A stretch of 7,100 nucleotides of DNA. It comes from a bacterium. GTDB lineage: Bacteria > Bacillota_I > Bacilli_A > RF39 > UBA660. Every line of letters begins with the position of its first letter. The stretch's first letter is position 1. The stretch spans positions 1-7,100 of the forward strand of contig RKAV01000046.1 in assembly GCA_014846175.1 (NCBI GenBank), read 5' to 3'. Positions 1-5,937 of this stretch are shown in pieces. Made by a program: the position numbers and the translations under genes. The notes below the pieces were generated by a model, which was not told where the DNA came from, ran no database searches, and was given only the letters and a program-made list of their open reading frames with translations.

Positions 1-1
1 G

Positions 2-106
2 AATGCTTATTCTTCTTCTAAAAATAAATATTTAATAGATAGATGTGCTAAAGAAATTTATAGTTTATATGATAAAGTGAGGAAAGAAAATGAAAGATTT
101 AAATAG
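2..106 (+). CDS. 3' end of an unidentified upstream gene (partial)
   Basis: The reading frame is open from the left edge to a TAG at 104-106, giving 34 C-terminal residues that start NAYSSSKNKYLIDRC and end KVRKENERFK. The tail is charged and probably helical. It reads like the end of a real protein, but it is too short to assign to a family. Its stop lies 17 bases inside the following WbsX gene, an arrangement typical of translationally coupled operon genes. From context it could be another glycosyltransferase or a polysaccharide-modifying enzyme; that is a guess. Its start lies outside the window. Confidence 0.6.
   Translation, partial: NAYSSSKNKYLIDRCAKEIYSLYDKVRKENERFK
77..83 (+). promoter_or_regulatory. 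Ribosome binding site of the WbsX gene
   Basis: GTGAGGA contains the GAGG core complementary to the 16S rRNA tail. It sits about 7 bases before the ATG at 90, within the coding sequence of the upstream gene. An in-frame TGA at 78-80 blocks any start further upstream, so the ATG at 90 is the only reasonable start. Confidence 0.6.
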
Positions 107-1547
107 TTACAAAGTTACAAAGTATGATTTAAAAAAAGAAATATATGACTTAAAAAAAGATATTTCTAATTTAAATAATAAAATAGCTGATTTAAATAAA
201 CAAATAGTTACTTTAAATAATGAGAAAGCAACTTATCAAAATGATATAAATAGTATTTTAAATAGTAAAAGCTGGAAAGTTACTAAACCACTTCGTATGG
301 TTAGTAGTAAACTTTCTAAAAAACAAGTTGATAATAAAAATACAGTAGAAGAAAAAGAATTAATAGTTAAAAAGATTTCGCCTGATAAAAACTTTTATAA
401 AAACTTTAAACCTTATAATTCAACATATCAAGATAATATTGATTTTTCAGCTAATAGTACAGATATAAAAACAATAGCCTTTTATTTACCACAATATCAT
501 ACTTTTAAAGAAAATGATGAGTGGTGGGGTAAAGGATTTATGGAATGGACTAATACTAAAAAGTCTTTACCTCGCTTTGATAATCATTATCAACCTAGAA
601 CTCCTCATAAAGATATAGGTTATTATACACTTGATAATATTGAAACTATAGAAAAACAAGTTAAACTTGCTAAGCAACATGGTATATATGGTTTTTGTTA
701 CTATTACTATTGGTTTTCTGGTAAAAGACTTATGGAGAAACCAGGTGATTTATTTTTAGAATCAACAATAGATTTTCCCTTTTGTTTATGTTGGGCTAAT
801 GAAAACTGGACTAGAGCATGGGATGGTCTAAATAAAGATATATTAATAAAACAAGAATATGCTAAATCAGATTATAAGAAATTTATTAAAGATATTAAAA
901 AGTATGTTACTGATAAAAGATATATTAAAATAGATGGAAAACCAGTTATTATGATATATAATCCAACAGCAATACCAAACTTTGCTGAATTAGTAGAAAA
1001 CTGGCGTAAATATGCTAAAGAAGAAGGTATAGGAGATATTTATATCATGTCTAAATGTGATTTATTTAATCAAGAACATAAATATACCGAGTATGTAGAT
1101 GCAGAATTTGATTTTCCACCACAAGGAGTAGGACATCAAGCTGCTAAAATAACAGGATTACCTTCTAGTAAGATATTTAATTATGAACAAATAGTTAATG
1201 ATATTGAACACTTATATCGTGAACATTTTCCTTTAAAACCATTTTATTATACTGTTACTATGGGATGGGATAATTCAGCAAGAAGAAAAGAAGAATTTAC
1301 AGTATATTATAATTATTCATTAAAAAGTTATTATAAATGGTTAAGAATCATAATAGAAGAAACAAGAAGAAGAAATCCTTTAGATAAAAGATTTATATTT
1401 GTTAATGCTTGGAATGAATGGGCAGAAGGAACATACTTAGAACCAGATGAAAAATATGGTTATGCTAATATTAATACTTTAGCAAAAGCTATTTATGATT
1501 TACCAATTTCCTATAAAGAAAATAGCAATAAAAAGAAAGGTAATTAA
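90..1547 (+). CDS. WbsX / GH99-like polysaccharide biosynthesis protein with N-terminal coiled coil
   Basis: The 485-residue protein has three parts. Residues about 11-57 form a coiled coil with a very regular Leu/Ile heptad pattern. SWKVTKPLR (61-69) follows, a short motif often seen where coiled coils lead into polysaccharide enzymes. From about residue 128 to 470 comes a WbsX domain (Glyco_tran_WbsX). Its hallmarks are AFYLPQYH (130-137), NDEWWGKGFMEWTN (142-155), GFCYYYYWFSGKR (201-213), CWANENWTR (234-242) and NAWNEWAEGTYLEPD (439-453). The family is related to GH99 endo-mannosidases/mannanases, whose two catalytic Glu lie in an NEWxEG motif. Both are kept here as E443 and E446, so hydrolase or transglycosylase chemistry is possible. 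There is no signal peptide or membrane segment, so it is probably cytoplasmic. WbsX genes are common in O-antigen and capsule loci, but their reaction is not settled. The gene overlaps the upstream one by 17 bases. Confidence 0.9.
   Translation: MKDLNSYKVTKYDLKKEIYDLKKDISNLNNKIADLNKQIVTLNNEKATYQNDINSILNSKSWKVTKPLRMVSSKLSKKQVDNKNTVEEKELIVKKISPDKNFYKNFKPYNSTYQDNIDFSANSTDIKTIAFYLPQYHTFKENDEWWGKGFMEWTNTKKSLPRFDNHYQPRTPHKDIGYYTLDNIETIEKQVKLAKQHGIYGFCYYYYWFSGKRLMEKPGDLFLESTIDFPFCLCWANENWTRAWDGLNKDILIKQEYAKSDYKKFIKDIKKYVTDKRYIKIDGKPVIMIYNPTAIPNFAELVENWRKYAKEEGIGDIYIMSKCDLFNQEHKYTEYVDAEFDFPPQGVGHQAAKITGLPSSKIFNYEQIVNDIEHLYREHFPLKPFYYTVTMGWDNSARRKEEFTVYYNYSLKSYYKWLRIIIEETRRRNPLDKRFIFVNAWNEWAEGTYLEPDEKYGYANINTLAKAIYDLPISYKENSNKKKGN
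106..121 (+). repeat. 8-bp direct tandem repeat GTTACAAA x2
   Basis: GTTACAAA occurs at 106-113 and again at 114-121, followed by a further GT. It lies six codons into the WbsX gene, just after the stop of the upstream gene. The unit is not a multiple of three, so gain or loss of one copy would shift the frame. Two copies are few, and it may be chance in AT-rich DNA. Confidence 0.5.
123..164 (+). repeat. 21-bp imperfect tandem duplication coding one coiled-coil heptad
   Basis: Positions 123-143 and 144-164 agree at 18 of 21 bases, and both encode a Y-D-L-K-K-(E/D)-I heptad. The three differences are all at codon third positions, and only one changes the residue (Glu to Asp). This looks like a heptad duplication that lengthened the coiled coil. 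Confidence 0.6.
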
Positions 1548-1578
1548 CTTTTTTAAAATTAATATTTATGATATACTC

Positions 1579-1606
1579 TTAATGAATATTATGATTAAAA
1601 TATAAT
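1579..1606 (+). promoter_or_regulatory. Possible sigma-A-type promoter upstream of the ABC transporter
   Basis: A perfect TATAAT lies at 1601-1606 in the only true intergenic gap. The best -35 match is TTAATG at 1579-1584, with a 16-base spacer but only three of six consensus bases, and there is no extended -10 TG. A second -10-like TATACT lies at 1572-1577. The genome is so AT-rich that TATAAT arises often by chance, so support is mostly positional. Transcription from this site would begin near 1613, at the foot of the hairpin. Confidence 0.3.
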
Positions 1607-1614
1607 AGAAGGGA

Positions 1615-1635
1615 CTAATCAATTATATTGATTGG
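1615..1635 (+). promoter_or_regulatory. Hairpin in the leader of the ABC-transporter ATPase gene
   Basis: AATCAAT (1617-1623) and ATTGATT (1627-1633) are perfect inverted repeats around a three-base TAT loop. As RNA the stem extends by a U-G pair (1616/1634) and a C-G pair (1615/1635) to nine pairs. It ends 10 bases before the ATG at 1646. It has no U-tract, so it is not a terminator. AGAAGGGA, which resembles a Shine-Dalgarno sequence, lies just upstream at 1607-1614, so the fold may influence translation or mRNA stability. The stem is mostly A-U and only moderately stable. Confidence 0.4.
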
Positions 1636-1645
1636 AAAGTGAAGT

Positions 1646-2386
1646 ATGAGTAAAAAAGAAGAATATGCTATAAAAGTAGAAAATCTTACTAAAGAATTTA
1701 AACTTTTTTATGATAAACCAAGCACTTTAAAGGAACGATTAGTGTTTTGGAATAAAAAGAAAGAAAACAGTAGGATAGTTTTAAAAAATATAAATCTAAC
1801 TATAAAAAAAGGAGAAACAGTAGCTCTTATTGGTACTAATGGTAGTGGTAAAAGTACCTTACTAAAATTAATGACTAAAATCATTTATCCTAGTAAAGGT
1901 AAATTAATTACTAATGGAAAATTAACCTCCTTATTAGAACTAGGAGCTGGTTTTCATCCTGACTTTACAGGAAGAGAAAATATTTATTTTAATGCATCTA
2001 TCTTTGGGTTAACTAAAGAGGAAATAGAAAAAAGAGTAGATGAAATAATTGAATTTTCCGAATTAGGAGAATTTATAGATAGTCCTGTAAGAACTTATTC
2101 ATCAGGTATGTATATGCGTCTTGCTTTTTCAGTAGCTATTAATGTTGATGCTGATATCTTACTAATTGATGAAATACTAGCTGTTGGGGATCAACACTTT
2201 CAAGATAAATGTTTTGCTAAACTAACCGAGTTAAAAGAAAGTGACAAGACTATTGTTATAGTAACTCATAGTTTGGAACAAGTTAGAAAACTATGCACTA
2301 GAGCTATTTGGATTTATGAAGGTGAAGTAAGACTAGATGGTAAACCAGATAAAGTAGTTGATGAATACTTGAAAGTTTGTGGATAG
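1646..2386 (+). CDS. Polysaccharide export ABC transporter, ATP-binding protein (Wzt/TagH type)
   Basis: The 246-residue nucleotide-binding subunit should power export of a lipid-linked polysaccharide with the permease encoded next. Visible elements are Walker A GTNGSGKST (63-71), the family's LLELGAGFHPDFTGREN block (96-112) with Glu98 in the usual Q-loop region, signature YSSGMYMRL (151-159), Walker B ILLIDE (171-176), a D-loop LAVGD (178-182) and the switch His208. This combination is typical of the O-antigen/teichoic-acid exporter group rather than drug or amino-acid importers. The protein ends soon after the ATPase fold. It therefore lacks the C-terminal carbohydrate-binding domain found in Wzt proteins that recognise a capped glycan end. 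The start is bounded by an in-frame TGA at 1640-1642. The ribosome binding site is weak (GGAAAGTGAAG region), and a hairpin lies just upstream. The permease gene begins 8 bases after the stop. Confidence 0.93.
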   Translation: MSKKEEYAIKVENLTKEFKLFYDKPSTLKERLVFWNKKKENSRIVLKNINLTIKKGETVALIGTNGSGKSTLLKLMTKIIYPSKGKLITNGKLTSLLELGAGFHPDFTGRENIYFNASIFGLTKEEIEKRVDEIIEFSELGEFIDSPVRTYSSGMYMRLAFSVAINVDADILLIDEILAVGDQHFQDKCFAKLTELKESDKTIVIVTHSLEQVRKLCTRAIWIYEGEVRLDGKPDKVVDEYLKVCG

Positions 2387-2389
2387 GAG
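2385..2389 (+). promoter_or_regulatory. Ribosome binding site that sets the permease start
   Basis: AGGAG overlaps the last two bases of the ATPase stop codon TAG and lies five bases before the ATG at 2395. This favours 2395 over the in-frame TTG at 2377, which lies inside the ATPase gene without a comparable site. Confidence 0.7.
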
Positions 2390-2394
2390 TAATT

Positions 2395-3162
2395 ATGATA
2401 AAAGAAATATATAATTATAGAGAATTTTTAAAAACAAATGTAAAAAAAGATATTAGAGGTAAATATAAAGGTTCTTTTCTAGGGGTACTTTGGTCATTTA
2501 TTAATCCATTATTAATGACTTTAGTATATGCTATAGTTTTTCCCTTTATCTTAAAAAATAGTCAAGAAAACTATGTTACCTTTATAGTAATAGCTATATT
2601 ACCATGGAACTGGTTTACTACTGTTATTTCCCAAGGAACATTTTGTATTCTTGGTAATGCAGATATTATTAAGAAAGTCTATTTTCCAAGAGAAATACTA
2701 CCATTATCAACCGCTACTAGTGGTCTAGTTAATTATTTTATCTCAGTTCCAATAATCCTATTATTCTTATTATTTAGTGGAATTGGTTTTAGTTTTAATA
2801 TATTGTGGTTACCATTAATTGCTCTTACCCAGTACATTTTAACTATTGGAATAATACTTATTACTAGTGCTATTGATGTTTATGTAAGAGATGCTGAATA
2901 CATAATTAACTTCTTTGTTACCATGCTTTTTTATGCTACACCAGTTTTGTATTCAACCTCGTTATTTCCTGAAAACTTTAGATGGCTTTTATACTTAAAT
3001 CCAATGACCACAATAATTAATAGTTATAGAGATATTTTTTATTATAAGCAAATGCCTGATATGATACCATTATTACTAGTTTTATTAGTTAGTTTGATAC
3101 TTACTGGTATAGGAATATTAGTATTTAAAAAATTAAAGAAAGGTTTTGCCGAAGAAGTATGA
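2395..3162 (+). CDS. Polysaccharide export ABC transporter, permease (Wzm/TagG type)
   Basis: The 255-residue integral membrane protein belongs to the ABC-2 transporter family (ABC2_membrane). It forms the channel that moves lipid-linked glycan across the cytoplasmic membrane, driven by the ATPase encoded just upstream. The N-terminus carries the family's cytoplasmic amphipathic stretch and the block IRGKYKGSFLGVLWSFINP (20-38). About six hydrophobic segments follow, near residues 28-52, 62-80, 103-127, 132-155, 164-182 and 227-247. Between them lie the conserved-looking KKVYFPREILPLS and LNPMT regions. Length is normal for TagG/Wzm/RgpC permeases. I chose the ATG at 2395 because of the AGGAG five bases before it; a longer version from TTG 2377 would add six residues. 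The stop overlaps the start of the next glycosyltransferase as ATGA, implying coupled translation. Confidence 0.93.
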   Translation: MIKEIYNYREFLKTNVKKDIRGKYKGSFLGVLWSFINPLLMTLVYAIVFPFILKNSQENYVTFIVIAILPWNWFTTVISQGTFCILGNADIIKKVYFPREILPLSTATSGLVNYFISVPIILLFLLFSGIGFSFNILWLPLIALTQYILTIGIILITSAIDVYVRDAEYIINFFVTMLFYATPVLYSTSLFPENFRWLLYLNPMTTIINSYRDIFYYKQMPDMIPLLLVLLVSLILTGIGILVFKKLKKGFAEEV

Positions 3163-4004
3163 TGACTTTTGTGATTTTACACTATAATAATATAGATGAA
3201 ACTATGGAATGTTTAGATTCTTTAGAAAAGTTTAATTCAAATATTGTTGTTGTATCTAATTCTAAAGATTATGATAACTTAAAGATGATAGAAAAACGAG
3301 TTTCTAAAGTGATTATAAATGAAGAAAATATAGGTTTTGCAAAAGCAAATAATATAGGATGTAAATATGCTATAGAATACTTTCAACCAGACTTTCTATG
3401 TGTAATTAATAATGATGTTATCATAGAACAAAAAGACTTTATAACTCAAGTGGAAAAATTATATAAAAAATATAAATTTGATATATTAGGACCTAAAATT
3501 TTACCAGAAGAATCAGATTCTTGTAATCCATTTTATGCTTATAAAACTTTAGATGAGGTAAGAGCAAGAATTAAATATACAGAAAAACTAATAAAGATAT
3601 ATCAGAATAAATTTTTAAGACTGTTATTAAATATTTATTTAAAGGTAAAAGCACCTTTTAGAAAAGAAAAAAAGACTACTAATGGAAGTAGTGATCAACT
3701 TAATGTAGCACTTCATGGGTGTGCATTAATATTCTCTAAAAAATACTATAAAAAATATAATGACGTATTTTATAATGGAACATTTTTATTCCATGAAGAA
3801 GAATTTTTAGCACTAAGAGCCAAAGAAAATAACTTAGTTATGCTCTATAGTCCTAAGATAGAACTTTATCATAAAGAAGGAAGTTCGCTAGCAAAAAAAT
3901 TTCAAAAACAAAAATACGATTCATTAATATTTAGAAATAAAGAAATACTTAAATCATTAAAATTATTAGAAAAAGAAATGTTAAAACAGGAGGCAAAAGA
4001 TTAG
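3159..4004 (+). CDS. Glycosyltransferase family 2 protein, single domain
   Basis: This 281-residue protein is probably a cytoplasmic GT-A enzyme adding one sugar to the growing glycan; donor and acceptor cannot be read from sequence. Motifs in order are VILHYNN (5-11), NIGFAKANNIG (57-67), the metal/nucleotide NND (84-86), HGCALIFSKKYY (186-197), FHEEEF (211-216) and H238 in ELYHKEGSS. These match the rhamnosyltransferase-like GT2 group common in Firmicute capsule loci. A Lys/Arg-rich, probably helical insert (about 125-175) separates the donor and acceptor halves and could touch the membrane. Oddities: the usual Asp of the vDNxS motif is Ser33, and the acceptor-side acidic motif reads EEE instead of EED/EDD. 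The gene begins with ATGATG; the first ATG overlaps the permease stop by four bases, and the second at 3162 is an equally possible start. No strong Shine-Dalgarno sequence is visible, so coupling is likely. Confidence 0.88.
   Translation: MMTFVILHYNNIDETMECLDSLEKFNSNIVVVSNSKDYDNLKMIEKRVSKVIINEENIGFAKANNIGCKYAIEYFQPDFLCVINNDVIIEQKDFITQVEKLYKKYKFDILGPKILPEESDSCNPFYAYKTLDEVRARIKYTEKLIKIYQNKFLRLLLNIYLKVKAPFRKEKKTTNGSSDQLNVALHGCALIFSKKYYKKYNDVFYNGTFLFHEEEFLALRAKENNLVMLYSPKIELYHKEGSSLAKKFQKQKYDSLIFRNKEILKSLKLLEKEMLKQEAKD
3988..3993 (+). promoter_or_regulatory. Strong Shine-Dalgarno AGGAGG before the two-domain glycosyltransferase
   Basis: This is the only full AGGAGG placed ahead of a start in the window. 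It lies inside the end of the preceding gene. The spacer to the ATG at 4006 is 12 bases, longer than the usual 5-9, but no nearer ATG exists. Confidence 0.65.
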
Positions 4005-4005
4005 T

Positions 4006-5937
4006 ATGAAAGATGGTATTACAGTAATTATTCCATGTTACAATGTAGAAAAATATTTAGATAGTTGTGTTCAATCTATTATAAATCAAACTTATAAGAA
4101 TTTAGAAATTATTTTGGTTGATGATTGTTCAACTGATAATACTTGGAAGATAATAAAACAATATGAAAAAAAATATGATAATATAAAAGCTTTGAAAAAT
4201 GAAAAAAACAGTGGAGCAGGTTATTCTAGAAATAGAGCAGTAGAAATAGCTAGTAATCAATATATATCATTTATAGATAGTGACGATTATATTGAGTTAA
4301 ACTTCTATGAAACAATGTTAAAACAAATGAAAAAAGAAAAAGCTGATGTTGTAGTTTGTGATATATTTGTACGCTATGATAATGTTGAAGGTACGGATAC
4401 TAGAAGTGTAGCTTGTATAAAACCGACAGATAAATATAGTTTTATAAATAATGGATTAGCAGCAAGTCCATGTAATAAAATTTTTAACAAAGACCAATTA
4501 CTTAAATATAAATTTTTAGAAGGAACAATGAATGAAGATATTCCTACCGTTTTAGCAATATTAGTAACATCTTCAAAAATTGCTTATAATACTTCAACAT
4601 ATTATAATTATATTCAAAGAAAGTCTTCTGTTCAAAATGCTACTTTAAGTAATAAAAGATTTGATATTTTTAAAGCTTTAGATGCCCTAGAAGCAAGAAT
4701 ACCTAGAAATCAAAAGAATAGGAAGTATTGGGATGCTATTATTTATAATCAAATTATTATGTTCTTAATTTATGTTATTCCTAAAGAAAATGATTCTAAG
4801 AAAAGAAAACAATTCTTGAAAAGATTTAATGAACTAAGTTTAAAGTATGAAATAAGACAAAATCATTTATGGTGGGACTTTCTTGCTGCTCAAGGTAAAA
4901 AGCATAAGGTATATTATAGAACACTATTAAAACTAACTTGTGAGAAACACTATACATTAGCTAATCTTCTTATCTCCTTTTATAAATGGTATAGTAAAAA
5001 CGTTAATAAATCTGTTATTAAAGAGAATATTACCATTGATGATATTGTTTTCATGGCTAAGAAACAAAGTGAAATGGAAGAAGGGGAGTTTAAGCTTTCC
5101 GTAGTAGTACCAAACTATAATTATGAAAAATTTTTATATCAAAGAATTTATAGTATATTATATCAAAAAGAAAAAATATCAGAACTTATTATTTTAGATG
5201 ATTGTTCTAAAGATAACAGTAGAGAGTTAATTGATGAAATAGTAGAAAAAACTAAAGATTATATAAATATTAAAAAAGTTTATAATGAAACCAATAGTGG
5301 TACTGCTTTTAAACAATGGGAAAAAGGATTTAAGGAAGCAACAGGTGATTATGTTTGGATTGCTGAAGCTGATGATTATTGTGATAATAAGTTTTTAAAA
5401 ACAGTACTTAAACCAATTAAAAACGATAATGATATTGTAATTTCTTATTGTGATACAGCTTTTATTGATAAGATGGGTAATGTAATTTTAAAAAGTATAA
5501 AACAAGAAATAGATATAATGAAAACAGGTCATTGGGATAGTGATTTTGTAAATGAAGGCTCTAAAGAAATAAATGATTATTCCTTCTTAAACTGTACCAT
5601 TGCTAATGTTTCATCCGTTATCTTTAAAAACAATAATTATTCTAAATACTTTAAATTAGCAGGTAAATATAGACAATGTGGGGACTGGTTATTTTATGTT
5701 AAAGTAATGAATGATGGTAAAATATCTTATGTAGATAAGACATTTAATTACTATAGAGTACATGGTTCAAACGTCACATCTTTAACTAAAAAACAAAAAC
5801 ACTTTGATGAAATAAAGTTGGTACATAATGAAATAGACAAAATGTATAAATTTGATAAAAAACAAAAGAGTGAGATAAATAAACGATATAAGTTTTTAAG
5901 AAGGGTATGGAGTTTAGATGATGGAAAAGATAAGTAG
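4006..5937 (+). CDS. Glycosyltransferase with two fused GT2 domains
   Basis: The 643 residues hold two GT-A catalytic domains. Domain 1 has TVIIPCYN (6-13), the nucleotide-site motif LVDDCSTDNT (37-46), NSGAGYSRN (68-76), DSDD (91-94) as the DxD metal site, and NED (176-178) as the acceptor-side acidic motif. A mostly helical region of about 150 residues follows. Domain 2 has LSVVVPNYN (364-372), LDDCSKDNS (397-405), NSGTAFKQWEKGF, EADD (454-457), GDW (559-561) and YYRVHGSNVT (582-591). Both metal sites look intact, so both domains may be active. They resemble different GT2 subgroups, which suggests two different linkages rather than a recent duplication. There is no signal peptide or membrane span. 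The gene lies one base after the preceding GT2 gene, and its 3' end overlaps the DUF6056-like gene by 20 bases. It presumably assembles the polymer exported by the adjacent ABC transporter; the sugars are unknown. Confidence 0.9.
   Translation: MKDGITVIIPCYNVEKYLDSCVQSIINQTYKNLEIILVDDCSTDNTWKIIKQYEKKYDNIKALKNEKNSGAGYSRNRAVEIASNQYISFIDSDDYIELNFYETMLKQMKKEKADVVVCDIFVRYDNVEGTDTRSVACIKPTDKYSFINNGLAASPCNKIFNKDQLLKYKFLEGTMNEDIPTVLAILVTSSKIAYNTSTYYNYIQRKSSVQNATLSNKRFDIFKALDALEARIPRNQKNRKYWDAIIYNQIIMFLIYVIPKENDSKKRKQFLKRFNELSLKYEIRQNHLWWDFLAAQGKKHKVYYRTLLKLTCEKHYTLANLLISFYKWYSKNVNKSVIKENITIDDIVFMAKKQSEMEEGEFKLSVVVPNYNYEKFLYQRIYSILYQKEKISELIILDDCSKDNSRELIDEIVEKTKDYINIKKVYNETNSGTAFKQWEKGFKEATGDYVWIAEADDYCDNKFLKTVLKPIKNDNDIVISYCDTAFIDKMGNVILKSIKQEIDIMKTGHWDSDFVNEGSKEINDYSFLNCTIANVSSVIFKNNNYSKYFKLAGKYRQCGDWLFYVKVMNDGKISYVDKTFNYYRVHGSNVTSLTKKQKHFDEIKLVHNEIDKMYKFDKKQKSEINKRYKFLRRVWSLDDGKDK
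5909..5912 (+). promoter_or_regulatory. Ribosome binding site of the DUF6056-like gene
   Basis: GGAG lies five bases before the ATG at 5918 and eight before the second in-frame ATG at 5921, within the end of the two-domain glycosyltransferase gene. Either start is plausible; the second has the more usual spacing. Confidence 0.5.

Noticed and set aside
1543..1565. T-rich stretch with an ATTAA/TTAAT inverted repeat after the WbsX gene as a terminator
   Set aside because: The stem would be only five A-T pairs with a long loop and no GC core, which is not a credible intrinsic terminator.
1582..1605. Tiny ORF (ATG at 1582, seven codons) in the intergenic gap as a leader peptide
   Set aside because: It has no ribosome binding site and no attenuation-like codon run, and it would be expected by chance.
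2377..2394. Earlier TTG start for the permease (six extra residues)
   Set aside because: It is a rare start codon inside the ATPase gene without a good ribosome binding site, while the ATG at 2395 has AGGAG five bases before it and gives the usual permease N-terminus.
3157..3164. TGA as Trp, making permease and GT2 a fusion
   Set aside because: All Trp codons in the window are TGG, no TGA interrupts any gene, and the ATGA overlap is a normal operon junction. The two genes are also in different frames.
4006..5937. The two GT2 domains as a recent tandem duplication
   Set aside because: Outside the general GT2 motifs the halves differ in sequence and in acceptor-side motifs, which points to fusion of different subfamilies.
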